NCBI RefSeq assembly: GCF_020400655.1
Contig: NZ_JAINRC010000003.1
Coordinates: forward strand, 124,001 to 188,000
Source of the DNA: Streptomyces spinosus
GTDB taxonomy: Bacteria; Actinomycetota; Actinomycetes; Streptomycetales; Streptomycetaceae
DNA length: 64,000 nucleotides
Direction: 5' to 3'
The translations under genes were made by a program, and so were the position numbers. Of this stretch, positions 10,828 through 18,458 are shown in pieces (within the stretch, counting starts at the first letter, position 1; each line of letters opens with the position of its first letter). The notes below the pieces were generated by a model. The model worked only from the letters and a program-made list of their open reading frames with translations, ran no database searches and was not told the DNA's origin.

Positions 10828-11501
10828 TTGACGCCGTGGCGACCGACTCCAGCAGTACCTCAGGCACCGACAAGCAGCGGCGGACCCGCCGGACGCGTAT
10901 GACCGGTGCCGAGCGCCGCCAGCAGTTGCTGGAGATCGGTCGCACCCTCTTCGCCGCCAAGGGTTTCGAGGGCACGTCGGTGGAGGAGATCGCGGCGAAG
11001 GCCGGGGTGTCCAAGCCGGTGGTGTACGAGCACTTCGGCGGCAAGGAGGGGCTGTACGCGGTGGTCGTGGACCGCGAGATGCGGCGCCTGCTGGACATGG
11101 TCACCAGTTCGCTGACGGCCGGCCACCCGCGTGAGCTGTGCGAGCAGGCGGCGTTCGCGCTCCTGGACTACATCGAGGAGTACACGGACGGTTTCCGCAT
11201 CCTGGTCCGCGACTCCCCGATCCCCCAGTCGACGGGTTCCTTCGCGTCCCTGATCTCGGACATCGCCACCCAGGTGGAGGACATCCTGGGCCGGGAGTTC
11301 AAATCGCGCGGCTTCGACCCCAAGCTCGCCCCGCTGTACGCCCAGGCGCTGGTCGGCATGGTCGCGCTGACCGGCCAGTGGTGGCTGGACGTGCGCCGTC
11401 CGAAGAAGGCCGAGGTGGCGGCCCATCTGGTGAATCTGGCGTGGCACGGCCTGGACGGGCTGGAGCAGAAGCCGCGGCTGATCGGTCACCGCAAGAGCTG
11501 A
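10824..11501 (+). CDS. TetR family regulator, coupled to desaturase
   Basis: DNA-binding repressor of 225 residues, translationally coupled to the desaturase (ATGA overlap at 10824-10827). The N-terminal HTH spans about residues 30-75, with IGRTLFAAKGFEGTSVEEIAAKAGVSKPVVYEHFGGKEGLY clearly of TetR type; the C-terminal ligand domain runs about 80-215. A GTG at 10836 is an alternative start. By position it is a candidate for control of the desaturase promoter through the CCGTA/TACGG element at 9724-9745, possibly sensing acyl-CoA. That assignment is inference from operon structure. Confidence 0.93.
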   Translation: MIDAVATDSSSTSGTDKQRRTRRTRMTGAERRQQLLEIGRTLFAAKGFEGTSVEEIAAKAGVSKPVVYEHFGGKEGLYAVVVDREMRRLLDMVTSSLTAGHPRELCEQAAFALLDYIEEYTDGFRILVRDSPIPQSTGSFASLISDIATQVEDILGREFKSRGFDPKLAPLYAQALVGMVALTGQWWLDVRRPKKAEVAAHLVNLAWHGLDGLEQKPRLIGHRKS

Positions 11502-11524
11502 GCACCCTTTCTCCTTGGCCGCGC

Positions 11525-12337
11525 TCAGCCCTCCTTCACGGCCACGGCGAACAGCCGGCGGAAGGGCAGCACCGTGCCGTACGGCGCGCTCGGGTAGGCC
11601 TCCCGCAGCAGGTCCCGGTACTCGGCGACGAACGCGTCGCGCGCCTCGGGGTCGTCGGCGAGGGCGGTCAGCGCGGGCCGCAGGCCGGTGCCCTTCACCC
11701 AGTCCAGGACCGGGTCGTCGCCCTTGAGGACGTGGAGGTACGTCGTCTGCCAGACGTCGGCCGCGCAGCCCAGGCGGGTGAGGCGGTCCAGGTAGGTGCC
11801 GGGGGTGTGCACGGAGCCGGTGCGGCGCAGGACGCCGGCGAGGCGGTCGTGCCAGCGGGGCGTGCCGGCGAGGTCGCGCATGAGGGCGTGCAGCGGGGCG
11901 TCGATGTTGTCCGGGACCTGGAAGGCGAGGCTGCCGCCGGGGCGCAGTGCGGCGATCCAGTCGGGGAAGCGGTCGGCGTGGCCCGGCACCCACTGGAGGG
12001 TGGCGTTGGAGACGATCAGGTCGTAGGGCTCCGCGGGCGTCCAGGTCCGCACGTCGGCGTGGGCGAAGTCGAGCCGGCCGCCCCCGGGCGTGGGCCCCTC
12101 GTGGTCGACGTGGGCCTTGTCGAGCATCTCCGGCGAGTTGTCGTAGCCGGTGATGCGGGCGGTGGGCCAGCGGTCGGCGAGCAGGGCGGTGACGTTGCCG
12201 GGGCCGCAGCCGAGGTCGGCGATGCGGGGTGCGTCGCCGGGCAGGTCCGGGACGCGGGCGAGGAGGTCGGCGAAGGGCCGGGCCCGGTGCCCGGCGTGGC
12301 GGAGGTACTGGGCGGGGTCCCAGCTCGGCGTCGTCAT
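11525..12337 (-). CDS. tam: SAM-dependent methyltransferase, trans-aconitate 2-methyltransferase type
   Basis: Class I methyltransferase of 270 residues. The start is ATG 12337; the open frame extends upstream into the operator region and was not used. SAM motif I IADLGCGPGNVTALLADRWP is at about residues 38-57, motif II GYDNSPEMLDKA at about 62-73, and LIVSNATLQWVPGH at about 105-118 matches the trans-aconitate methyltransferase (Tam) subgroup, which esterifies trans-aconitate formed spontaneously from cis-aconitate. The C-terminal half with HTPGTYLDRL and WVKGTGLRP also fits Tam. It is divergent from a MarR gene with shared direct repeats in the 88-bp gap, so that MarR probably controls it. 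Substrate is inferred from family resemblance. Confidence 0.9.
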   Translation of the reverse strand: MTTPSWDPAQYLRHAGHRARPFADLLARVPDLPGDAPRIADLGCGPGNVTALLADRWPTARITGYDNSPEMLDKAHVDHEGPTPGGGRLDFAHADVRTWTPAEPYDLIVSNATLQWVPGHADRFPDWIAALRPGGSLAFQVPDNIDAPLHALMRDLAGTPRWHDRLAGVLRRTGSVHTPGTYLDRLTRLGCAADVWQTTYLHVLKGDDPVLDWVKGTGLRPALTALADDPEARDAFVAEYRDLLREAYPSAPYGTVLPFRRLFAVAVKEG

Positions 12338-12361
12338 GGCACCACTTTCCCCGCCAGCTTC

Positions 12362-12418
12362 TCTCGATGTCAAGAGACTCGACATCAAGAGACTTCACAT
12401 CGACACAACCACTACACT
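12362..12418. promoter_or_regulatory. Operator-like repeats between tam and marR
   Basis: The decamer TCAAGAGACT occurs twice, at 12370-12379 and 12385-12394, exactly 15 bp apart, and GATGTC (12366-12371) pairs with GACATC (12381-12386). A TACACT -10-like box at 12413-12418 lies 7 nt before the marR ATG, suggesting a leaderless transcript. A MarR binding site is the simplest reading. Confidence 0.5.
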
Positions 12419-12425
12419 GATCTCC

Positions 12426-12923
12426 ATGGAGGACGAGGTCGATCGGCTGGTCGCAGCGTGGCGCCGGGAGCGCCCGGACCTCGACGTGGAGCCGCTGGAA
12501 GTGCTCAGCCGGGTGAGCCGACTCGCCCGGCACCTCGACCGCGCCCGCCGGCTCGCCTTCGCCGAGCACCAGCTGGAGCCGTGGGAGTTCGACGTGCTGA
12601 CCGCGCTGCGGCGCGCGGGCACGCCGTACCAGCTCTCGCCCGGCCAACTGCTCACCCAGACCCTGGTCACCTCGGGCACGATGACCAACCGCATCGACCG
12701 GCTGGCGAAGAAGGGCCTGGTCGAGCGGCTGCCCGACCCCAGTGACCGGCGAGGTGTGCTGGTCCGGCTGACCGACGAGGGCCGCGACCGCGCGGACCAG
12801 GCGCTGGCGGGCCTGCTGGAGCAGGAGCGGGCGATCCTCGCCGAGCTGTCCCGCGCCCAGCGCGCCGAACTGGCCGGCCTGCTACGCCAGCTGACCGCTC
12901 CGTTCGACAACATCCCCGGTTAG
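12426..12923 (+). CDS. MarR family transcriptional regulator
   Basis: Winged-helix regulator of 165 residues starting at ATG 12426. The wHTH core is about residues 50-120: EFDVLTALRRAGTPYQLSP, then TSGTMTNRIDRLAKKGLVERLPDPSDRRG, the DPSDRRG wing being diagnostic of MarR. Flanking helices form the dimer interface. It is divergent from the trans-aconitate methyltransferase-like gene, and its last 42 bases overlap the end of the convergent response regulator gene (12882-12923). Likely autoregulated through the repeats at 12362-12400. The effector is unknown. Confidence 0.95.
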   Translation: MEDEVDRLVAAWRRERPDLDVEPLEVLSRVSRLARHLDRARRLAFAEHQLEPWEFDVLTALRRAGTPYQLSPGQLLTQTLVTSGTMTNRIDRLAKKGLVERLPDPSDRRGVLVRLTDEGRDRADQALAGLLEQERAILAELSRAQRAELAGLLRQLTAPFDNIPG

Positions 12924-13649
12924 GTCCGCCGGGCCCACCCCGGCCCGCCGGGCCAGCGCGACGGCGGCCAGCGTGGAGTGGACGCCCAGCTTTCCGAGGA
13001 CGTTCTGCATGTGGGTGCGGACGGTGTGCGGGGAGAGGAACAGCCGCTCGGCGACGGCCTTGCGGCCGAGACCCGCGACCATACAGCGCAGCACCTCCCG
13101 CTCGCGCGGGGTGAGGGACTCCACCAGCCGCTCGCTCTCGGTGCGGTGCTTGCGCGCCGCCGTCAGCTCCTTCAGCACACCGGTGAGCAGCGCGGGCGGC
13201 AGATGCGTCTCGTCGCGCAGCACACCCCGGATCACCGTCAGCAGCCGGGACAGCGAGCAGTCCTTGGCGACCCAGCCGGACGCCCCGGCCTGGAGGGCGA
13301 GGGCGGCGCGGCGCGGGTCGTCCTTCTCGGCGAGGACGACGATCCGTACGGCGGGGTGGGCGGCCCGGACCCCGGTGACGAGCGAGATCCCGTCGACCAG
13401 GCCCTCCTCGTCGCCCTCCTGCACCGGTACGGCCGGGCGGGCGCCGGGCAGCCGGCCGCCCAGGTCGGCGTCGACCAGCAGGACGTCGTAGCGCCGGCCC
13501 TCGCCGGCCGCGCGCTCCAGGCAGCGCAGCGCGGCCGGGCCGCTGCCGGCGGCGAAGACGTCGACGTCGGGCTCGGCGGCCAGGGCGGCGGCGAGCGACT
13601 CGGCGAAGATGCGGTGGTCGTCCACGACCAGCACTCGGATGCGAACCAC
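12882..13649 (-). CDS. LuxR/NarL-type response regulator, orphan
   Basis: Two-component regulator of 255 residues, GTG start at 13647-13649. The receiver domain (about 1-140) has DD at 10-11, a phospho-acceptor Asp near 60 (VLLVDADLGG) and the Lys of GWVAKD, but carries an insertion of about 20 residues (PGARPAVPVQEGDEEG) after the phosphorylation site. The LuxR HTH at about 183-245 includes LTPREREVLRCMVAGLGRKAVAERLFLSPHTVRTH. No kinase gene is adjacent. Its 3' end overlaps the convergent marR by 42 nt. Target genes are not evident. Confidence 0.93.
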   Translation of the reverse strand: MVRIRVLVVDDHRIFAESLAAALAAEPDVDVFAAGSGPAALRCLERAAGEGRRYDVLLVDADLGGRLPGARPAVPVQEGDEEGLVDGISLVTGVRAAHPAVRIVVLAEKDDPRRAALALQAGASGWVAKDCSLSRLLTVIRGVLRDETHLPPALLTGVLKELTAARKHRTESERLVESLTPREREVLRCMVAGLGRKAVAERLFLSPHTVRTHMQNVLGKLGVHSTLAAVALARRAGVGPADLTGDVVERSGQLA

Positions 13650-13957
13650 GTAACCCCCTTCCCCAGGCTCCGTGTGGAGCAGGGGATACCCAAGGTCCGG
13701 AAAGCTCCGGAATTGGTTGGCCCGGACAGCCCGGAAAGGATCCGGAGAACGACGACCGGCGCGGGTACGACACCCGTGGACGGGGACGCGCGCCGCACGG
13801 CCGCCGCCGTTGCGGACACTGCTACCCCCACCGCGGGCGCCGTACCCGCCTGTCTCGCCCCCTGAGCGGCACCGGCCCCCACCGATGCTGCTCCACAGAT
13901 TACGGATGGCCGCACGCAGCGGAAGCCGAATCGCAGAACTGACCGTCCGGCGCGTTT
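13650..13957. other. Gene-free divergent region
   Basis: About 308 bp between the orphan response regulator (-) and the GNAT gene (+). It contains TCCGGA-AAGC-TCCGGA (13697-13712) and a further CCGGAAAG near 13733, plus a mostly GC-rich unremarkable remainder. It probably holds both promoters; no open frame with convincing codon use was seen. Confidence 0.5.
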
Positions 13958-14413
13958 ATGGTGTGCCGCATGTTTCGTATTGAGGCGGGAGTCGACAAAG
14001 AGCGACGTGATCTGCTCCGCGCACGGCTGCGGGAGACCAACACGGCGGCGTCCCCGGTCCTGGCCGCGCTGCGCGGCACGCCCGGCGAACGCGAGACGCC
14101 CCTCCACCTGTGGGCACTGGACACCGCGGGCGGCCTGGCGGGCGGCCTGGTCGGCCACACCTGGACGACCTGGCTGCACGTCACCTACCTCTGGGTGGAC
14201 GCCGCACACCGCGGCGCGGGTCTCGGCACCCGCCTGCTGGCGGAGGCGGAACGCATCGCCGCGACCGACCGCGGCTGCACGGCGTCCCGCCTGGAGACCT
14301 GGGACTTCCAGGCCCCGGACTTCTACCGGAAGCAGGGCTACGAGGTGGTGTGCGTGATCCCCGACTACCCGCCGGGGATCACGGAGTACACACTGACGAA
14401 GCGACTGGGCTGA
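13958..14413 (+). CDS. GNAT family N-acetyltransferase
   Basis: Acetyl-CoA-dependent acetyltransferase of about 151 residues; ATG 13970 (MFRIEAG) is an equally good start. The acetyl-CoA loop is seen as VDAAHRGAGLGTRLLAEAER at about 79-98, preceded by the beta-4 strand THVTYLWV-like segment (LHVTYLWV) and followed by ASRLETWDFQAPDFYRKQGYE, the beta-5 region with the Tyr that protonates the CoA thiol in many members. It stands alone between a regulator gene and a small hypothetical gene. Substrate is unknown. Confidence 0.88.
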   Translation: MVCRMFRIEAGVDKERRDLLRARLRETNTAASPVLAALRGTPGERETPLHLWALDTAGGLAGGLVGHTWTTWLHVTYLWVDAAHRGAGLGTRLLAEAERIAATDRGCTASRLETWDFQAPDFYRKQGYEVVCVIPDYPPGITEYTLTKRLG

Positions 14414-14566
14414 CGGGGGCTCACTCCACCGCTGCGGGCGGGGGCGGAGGCGGAGGCGGATAGGGCGGTCGGGACGGAACCCGGGGGCCGGGCGGGCCTG
14501 ACGGCGCCGGCGGAGGCGGCTGAGGTTCCATCGAGCGCCGGGGGCGGGGTGCCGCGGACCGGGGAG

Positions 14567-14914
14567 TCAGGGGCGGAGCCGGGGCCGGCGGGGGCGGGGC
14601 GGCAGTTCCTCGCCCCCGCGCACCGGGCCGCCCGCTCGCAGCCGCTCGACGGTCCGCTGGGCCCGGCGGCGGGCCCGGGGGTCGTCGTCGCGCCGGAAGA
14701 GCAGCCGCACGCTGAGCGGGGTGCGATACCCGAACGCGAGACCGGCGCCGCGCGACTGCTCCGTGGCGATCAGCCGGTAGCCGAGCGCGTGCGCGATCTC
14801 CTCGGCCCGAGCCTCCACGGCCACCGGGCCCCGGATCTCGACCTGCCCCCGGCCGTCGAAGCGTGAGCGGATCTCGTCGTCCTCCATCAGCGGTCCCCGT
14901 AGGGCGGCTGCCAT
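14567..14914 (-). CDS. Small hypothetical protein, possible frameshift near 3' end
   Basis: Unrecognised 115-residue product, start ATG 14912-14914 with GGGGGAGG just upstream on the minus strand; ATG 14887 is possible. The N-terminal part (MEDDEIRSRFDGRGQVEIRGPVAVEARAEE and so on) looks like a real soluble domain with an ATEQSRGAGLAFGYRTP segment. The reading frame ends at 14567 in an Arg/Pro run, but a different minus frame stays open to 14421 and encodes a continuous Pro-rich tail with strong GC3. A one-base indel in the GC-rich tract near 14570-14620 would join them. Function unknown. Confidence 0.6.
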   Translation of the reverse strand: MAAALRGPLMEDDEIRSRFDGRGQVEIRGPVAVEARAEEIAHALGYRLIATEQSRGAGLAFGYRTPLSVRLLFRRDDDPRARRRAQRTVERLRAGGPVRGGEELPPRPRRPRLRP

Positions 14915-15023
14915 GTACGGCCTCCCCCGTCTCGTGCACCGCCGGGCACGGCGGTGACAGGCATGCACCTTACTGGTCATGCCGAATCCGAGGCGGAGGA
15001 GGGCACTTCGCCTTCGGGAGGAC

Positions 15024-15074
15024 GGGGCCGGCGATGACGCCGGCCCCGTACCCGGTGACCGCGTACGGGGCCGG
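15024..15074 (-). terminator. gal operon terminator with two competing hairpins
   Basis: CCGGCCCCGTAC (15040-15051) pairs perfectly with GTACGGGGCCGG (15063-15074), a 12-bp stem. The same CCGGCCCC can instead pair with GGGGCCGGCG (15024-15033) across an ATGA loop. The structures exclude each other. It lies just downstream of the galK stop. Confidence 0.7.
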
Positions 15075-15089
15075 TCGGTAAGACGGGCG

Positions 15090-16244
15090 TCAGCTCAGCC
15101 GGCGGGCGCCCGCCGAGGGGACCGCTTCGAAGACGCGGGGAGCCTTGAAGTCCGCTGCGGCGAAGGCCTCTTCGACCGCCTTGGTCAGGGTGTCGACGTC
15201 GGCCGCCTCCGCCAGGACGATCGCCGAGCCGCCGAAGCCGCCGCCGGTCATGCGGGCGCCCAGGGCGCCGGCGGCGAGGGCCGTGTCGACGACCAGGTCC
15301 AGCTCCGGGCAGGAGATGCGGAAGTCGTCGCGCAGGGAGGCGTGGCCCTCGGTGAGGACCGGGCCGATGGCGCGGGTGTCGCCGGCGTGCAGCAGGGAGA
15401 CGGTGCGTTCGACCCGCTCGTCCTCCGTGACGACGTGACGGACCAGGCGGACGATCTCCTCCTCGTCGCCGAGGCGGGCGAGGGCGGCGTCCAGGCCGTC
15501 GTAGGGGATGTCCCGCAGGGCGTCGACGCCGAGCAGGGCCGCGCCCTTCTCGCAGCCGGCCCGGCGCTTGCCGTACTCGCCACCGCTGTGGGCGTGCTTG
15601 ACCTGGGTGTCGACCACCAGCAGGCGCAGGCCCCCGGCCACGAGGTCGAAGGGGATCTGCTGCTGGGACAGGTCACGGGTGTCCAGGAACAGCGCGTGGC
15701 CCTGCTCGCAGCAGGCCGACGCCGTCTGGTCCATGATCCCGGTCGGCGCGCCGACGTAGACGTTCTCGGCGCGCTGGCACAGGCGGGCCAGCCGCCAGCG
15801 CTGCAGGCCCAGGTCGTACAGGTCGTTCAGCGCGAGGGCGATCACGACCTCCAGCGCGGCCGACGAGGACAGGCCCGCGCCCGTCGGGACCGTGGAGGAC
15901 AGGTGGATGTCGGCGCCGGTCACCTCGTGACCGGCCTCGCGCAGCGCCCACACCACACCCGCCGGGTACGCCGTCCACGCCTGGTCGGTCCCCGGGGCGA
16001 GGTCGTCCAGCCGCAGTTCCACGACCCCGCCCTCGACGTCCTGCGAGTGCAGGCGCAGGACGCCGTCGTCGCGGCGGGAGACCGCGGCGACCGCCTGGTG
16101 CGGCAGCGCGAACGGCATGACGAAGCCGTCGTTGTAGTCGGTGTGCTCACCGATCAGGTTGACCCGGCCGGGCGCCGCCCACACGCCCTCCGGTCCGGCC
16201 CCGTACAGCTCGGCGAAGCGCTCCGCGACCTGCTCTGCACCCAC
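15090..16244 (-). CDS. galK: Galactokinase
   Basis: Phosphorylates galactose with ATP to galactose-1-phosphate, the first step of the Leloir pathway. It is 384 residues, starting at GTG 16244, whose G is the last base of the galE stop; GAAGGAG lies upstream. GHMP-kinase features: GRVNLIGEHTDYNDGFVMP (about 28-46), the ATP loop PTGAGLSSSAALE (about 125-137) with GIMDQTAS, and C-terminal GARMTGGGFGGSAI. Last gene of galT-galE-galK, followed by a strong hairpin. Confidence 0.98.
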   Translation of the reverse strand: MGAEQVAERFAELYGAGPEGVWAAPGRVNLIGEHTDYNDGFVMPFALPHQAVAAVSRRDDGVLRLHSQDVEGGVVELRLDDLAPGTDQAWTAYPAGVVWALREAGHEVTGADIHLSSTVPTGAGLSSSAALEVVIALALNDLYDLGLQRWRLARLCQRAENVYVGAPTGIMDQTASACCEQGHALFLDTRDLSQQQIPFDLVAGGLRLLVVDTQVKHAHSGGEYGKRRAGCEKGAALLGVDALRDIPYDGLDAALARLGDEEEIVRLVRHVVTEDERVERTVSLLHAGDTRAIGPVLTEGHASLRDDFRISCPELDLVVDTALAAGALGARMTGGGFGGSAIVLAEAADVDTLTKAVEEAFAAADFKAPRVFEAVPSAGARRLS

Positions 16245-17206
16245 TAGTGCTCCTTCGAGATGCTCTGCGCGAACTCCCACGCGTCCGCGACGATGCCCGC
16301 GAGGTCCGCGCGGGTCGGGTTCCAGCCCAGTTTCTCGCGGGCGGTTTCCGCGGAGGCGACCAGGACGGCCGGGTCGCCGCCCCGGCGCGGGGCCACCACC
16401 TCGGGGATCGGGTGGCCGGTGACCTCGCGGACGGTCTCGATGACCTGGCGGACGGAGAAGCCGTTGCCGTTGCCGAGGTTGCAGATCAGGTGCTCGCCCG
16501 GGGTGGCGGCGCGGACGGCCAGCAGGTGGGCCTCGGCCAGGTCGGCGACGTGGATGTAGTCGCGGACGCAGGTGCCGTCGGGGGTCGGGTAGTCGTCGCC
16601 GTAGACCGAGATCGCGTCGCGGCGGCCCTGGGCGACCTGGAGGACCAGCGGGATCAGGTGCGACTCGGGGTCGTGCCGCTCGCCGTACGCGCCGTACGCG
16701 CCCGCCACGTTGAAGTAGCGCAGGGAGACCGCCGCCAGGCCGTGCGCGTGCGCCTCGCCGGTGATCATGTGGTCGACGGCGAGCTTGGAGGCGCCGTAGG
16801 GGCTGGTGGGCCGCGTCGGCGCGGTCTCCGGGATCGGGGTCTGCTCCGGCTCGCCGTAGGTGGCGGCGGTGGAGGAGAAGACCAGCTTGCGGACGCCGGC
16901 CTCGCGCATCGCGGCGAGCAGGGCCATGCTGCCGCCGACGTTGTTGTCCCAGTACTTCTCCGGCTTCACCACCGACTCGCCGACCTGCGAGAACGCGGCG
17001 AAGTGCAGCACGCCGTCGAAGGACGGGTCGAGCCACTTGGCGGCGTCGCGGATGTCGCCCTCGACGAAGGCCGCGCCGGCCGGGACGCCCGCGCGGAAGC
17101 CGGTGGAGAGGTTGTCGACGACGGTGACCTCGTGGCCGGCCTCCAGCAGGTGCTGGGCCACGACACTGCCGACGTATCCCGCGCCACCCGTCACCAGGTA
17201 CTTCAT
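16244..17206 (-). CDS. galE: UDP-glucose 4-epimerase
   Basis: Interconverts UDP-galactose and UDP-glucose using bound NAD. It is 320 residues from ATG 17204-17206, which overlaps the galT stop (ATGA), and its TAG stop overlaps the galK start by one base, so all three genes are translationally coupled. Extended SDR features are clear: [19 protein letters not shown] at the N terminus, catalytic SSTAATYG near 118-125 and the Tyr/Lys of [12 protein letters not shown] near 144-148. Confidence 0.98.
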   Translation of the reverse strand: MKYLVTGGAGYVGSVVAQHLLEAGHEVTVVDNLSTGFRAGVPAGAAFVEGDIRDAAKWLDPSFDGVLHFAAFSQVGESVVKPEKYWDNNVGGSMALLAAMREAGVRKLVFSSTAATYGEPEQTPIPETAPTRPTSPYGASKLAVDHMITGEAHAHGLAAVSLRYFNVAGAYGAYGERHDPESHLIPLVLQVAQGRRDAISVYGDDYPTPDGTCVRDYIHVADLAEAHLLAVRAATPGEHLICNLGNGNGFSVRQVIETVREVTGHPIPEVVAPRRGGDPAVLVASAETAREKLGWNPTRADLAGIVADAWEFAQSISKEH

Positions 17207-18264
17207 GAACTCGCTACCTCTCGCAGTCGCTCGGCCGCGCGCTCCGGCGGCACGTCGTTGATGAACACACTCATGCCGGACTCGGAACCCGCGAGGAACT
17301 TCAGCTTGCCGGAAGTACGGCGGATGGTGAAAAGCTCGAGGTGGAGCGCGAAGTCGTCGCGCGTGACACCGTCGAACTCCTCCAGCGCGCCGAACGGGGC
17401 CTGGTGCCAGGCCGAGATGTACGGCGTCGGAGGCTCACCCTCGCCGAAGATCCGGTCGAAGCGCCTCAAGAGTTCCAGATAGACCTGGGGGAACTCTGTG
17501 CGGGCGGCCTCGTCCAGTGCGAGCAGGTCGGGCACGCGGCGCCTGGGGTACAGGTGGACCTCGTACGGCCAGTGCGCCGCGTACGGCACGAAGGCCGCCC
17601 AGTGTTCACCCTCGAGGACGACCCGTTCGCCGGCGAGTTCCCGTTCCAGGACCGCGTCGAAGAGGTTCTCGCCGCCGGTGGCCTCCTTGTGGGCGGCGAG
17701 AGAGCGGAGCATCAGCGCGGTGCGCGGGGTGGTGAAGGGGTAGGCGTAGATCTGCCCGTGGGGGTGCCCGAGGGTCACGCCGATCTCGGCACCGCGGTTC
17801 TCGAAGCAGAACACCTGCTCGACGGAGGGCAGATGCGACAGCTCCGACGTGCGGTCCGTCCACGCGTCCAGCACCAGCCGTGCCTGCTCGACGCCGAGGT
17901 CCGCGAAGGAGGCGTCGTGGTCGGAGGTGAAGCAGACGACCTCGCAGCGGCCGGAGTCGCCGGCGAGGGAGGGGAACCGGTTCTCGAAGACGACGACGTC
18001 GTAGGAGGAGTCCGGGATCTCGCTGAGCCGGTCGCCGCGGGTGGGGCACAGCGGGCACTCGTCGGCGGGCGGGTGGTAGGTGCGGCCCTGGCGGTGCGAG
18101 GCCACGGCGACCGAGTCGCCGAGCAGCGGGTCGCGGCGGATCTCGGACGTGGTGACCGTACGGTCCAGCGGGCGCCGGTCGACCGCGTCACGCACGGTGT
18201 CGTCCCGCAGGTCGTAGTAGATCAGCTCACGACCGTCGGCCAGCCGGGTCGAGGTCTTCTTCAC
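17203..18264 (-). CDS. galT: Galactose-1-phosphate uridylyltransferase
   Basis: Exchanges UMP between UDP-glucose and galactose-1-phosphate. It is 353 residues, GTG start at 18262-18264 with CAAGGAG upstream. The nucleophile motif is present as [12 protein letters not shown] (about 187-198); CPLC near residue 71 and the N-terminal [15 protein letters not shown] blocks are typical. First gene of the gal operon. The promoter region upstream is unusually AT-rich and contains repeated TGTGAT-like hexamers on the minus strand, as described for the galP1 promoter of Streptomyces. Confidence 0.98.
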   Translation of the reverse strand: MKKTSTRLADGRELIYYDLRDDTVRDAVDRRPLDRTVTTSEIRRDPLLGDSVAVASHRQGRTYHPPADECPLCPTRGDRLSEIPDSSYDVVVFENRFPSLAGDSGRCEVVCFTSDHDASFADLGVEQARLVLDAWTDRTSELSHLPSVEQVFCFENRGAEIGVTLGHPHGQIYAYPFTTPRTALMLRSLAAHKEATGGENLFDAVLERELAGERVVLEGEHWAAFVPYAAHWPYEVHLYPRRRVPDLLALDEAARTEFPQVYLELLRRFDRIFGEGEPPTPYISAWHQAPFGALEEFDGVTRDDFALHLELFTIRRTSGKLKFLAGSESGMSVFINDVPPERAAERLREVASS

Positions 18265-18299
18265 GCCGGACTCCTTGTTCGGGCCCTACGGGTGTGTCC

Positions 18300-18421
18300 G
18301 CACCCAATCACTCAACACAAACAAACATAACAGACCACAACTCCACAACACCTCGGTCGATCACAATCAAACAAAGAACACCAGTCGAAGTGTTCAAATA
18401 TCGAACACGGCGGCGTAGGTT
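18300..18421. promoter_or_regulatory. gal / symporter divergent control region
   Basis: A strikingly AT/AC-rich stretch in a GC-rich genome. On the minus strand it carries a series of TGTGAT-related hexamers (TGTGAT, TGTTGT, TGTGGT, TGTTAT, TGTGTT, AGTGAT between 18305 and 18375), resembling the complex operator known for Streptomyces galP1. On the plus strand TTCAAA (18393-18398) and TAGGTT (18416-18421), 17 bp apart, form a promoter for the symporter; the inverted repeat GTGTTC-N7-GAACAC (18390-18408) covers its -35. Confidence 0.65.
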
Positions 18422-18458
18422 CCGCTCTGGATCAGTTCGCGCAACGAAGCGAGTTCTC

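Noticed and set aside
14549..14866. Plus-strand frame opposite the small hypothetical gene
   Set aside because: No ribosome binding site and shadow-like composition; the minus-strand frame has a good GGGGGAGG and a more protein-like sequence.
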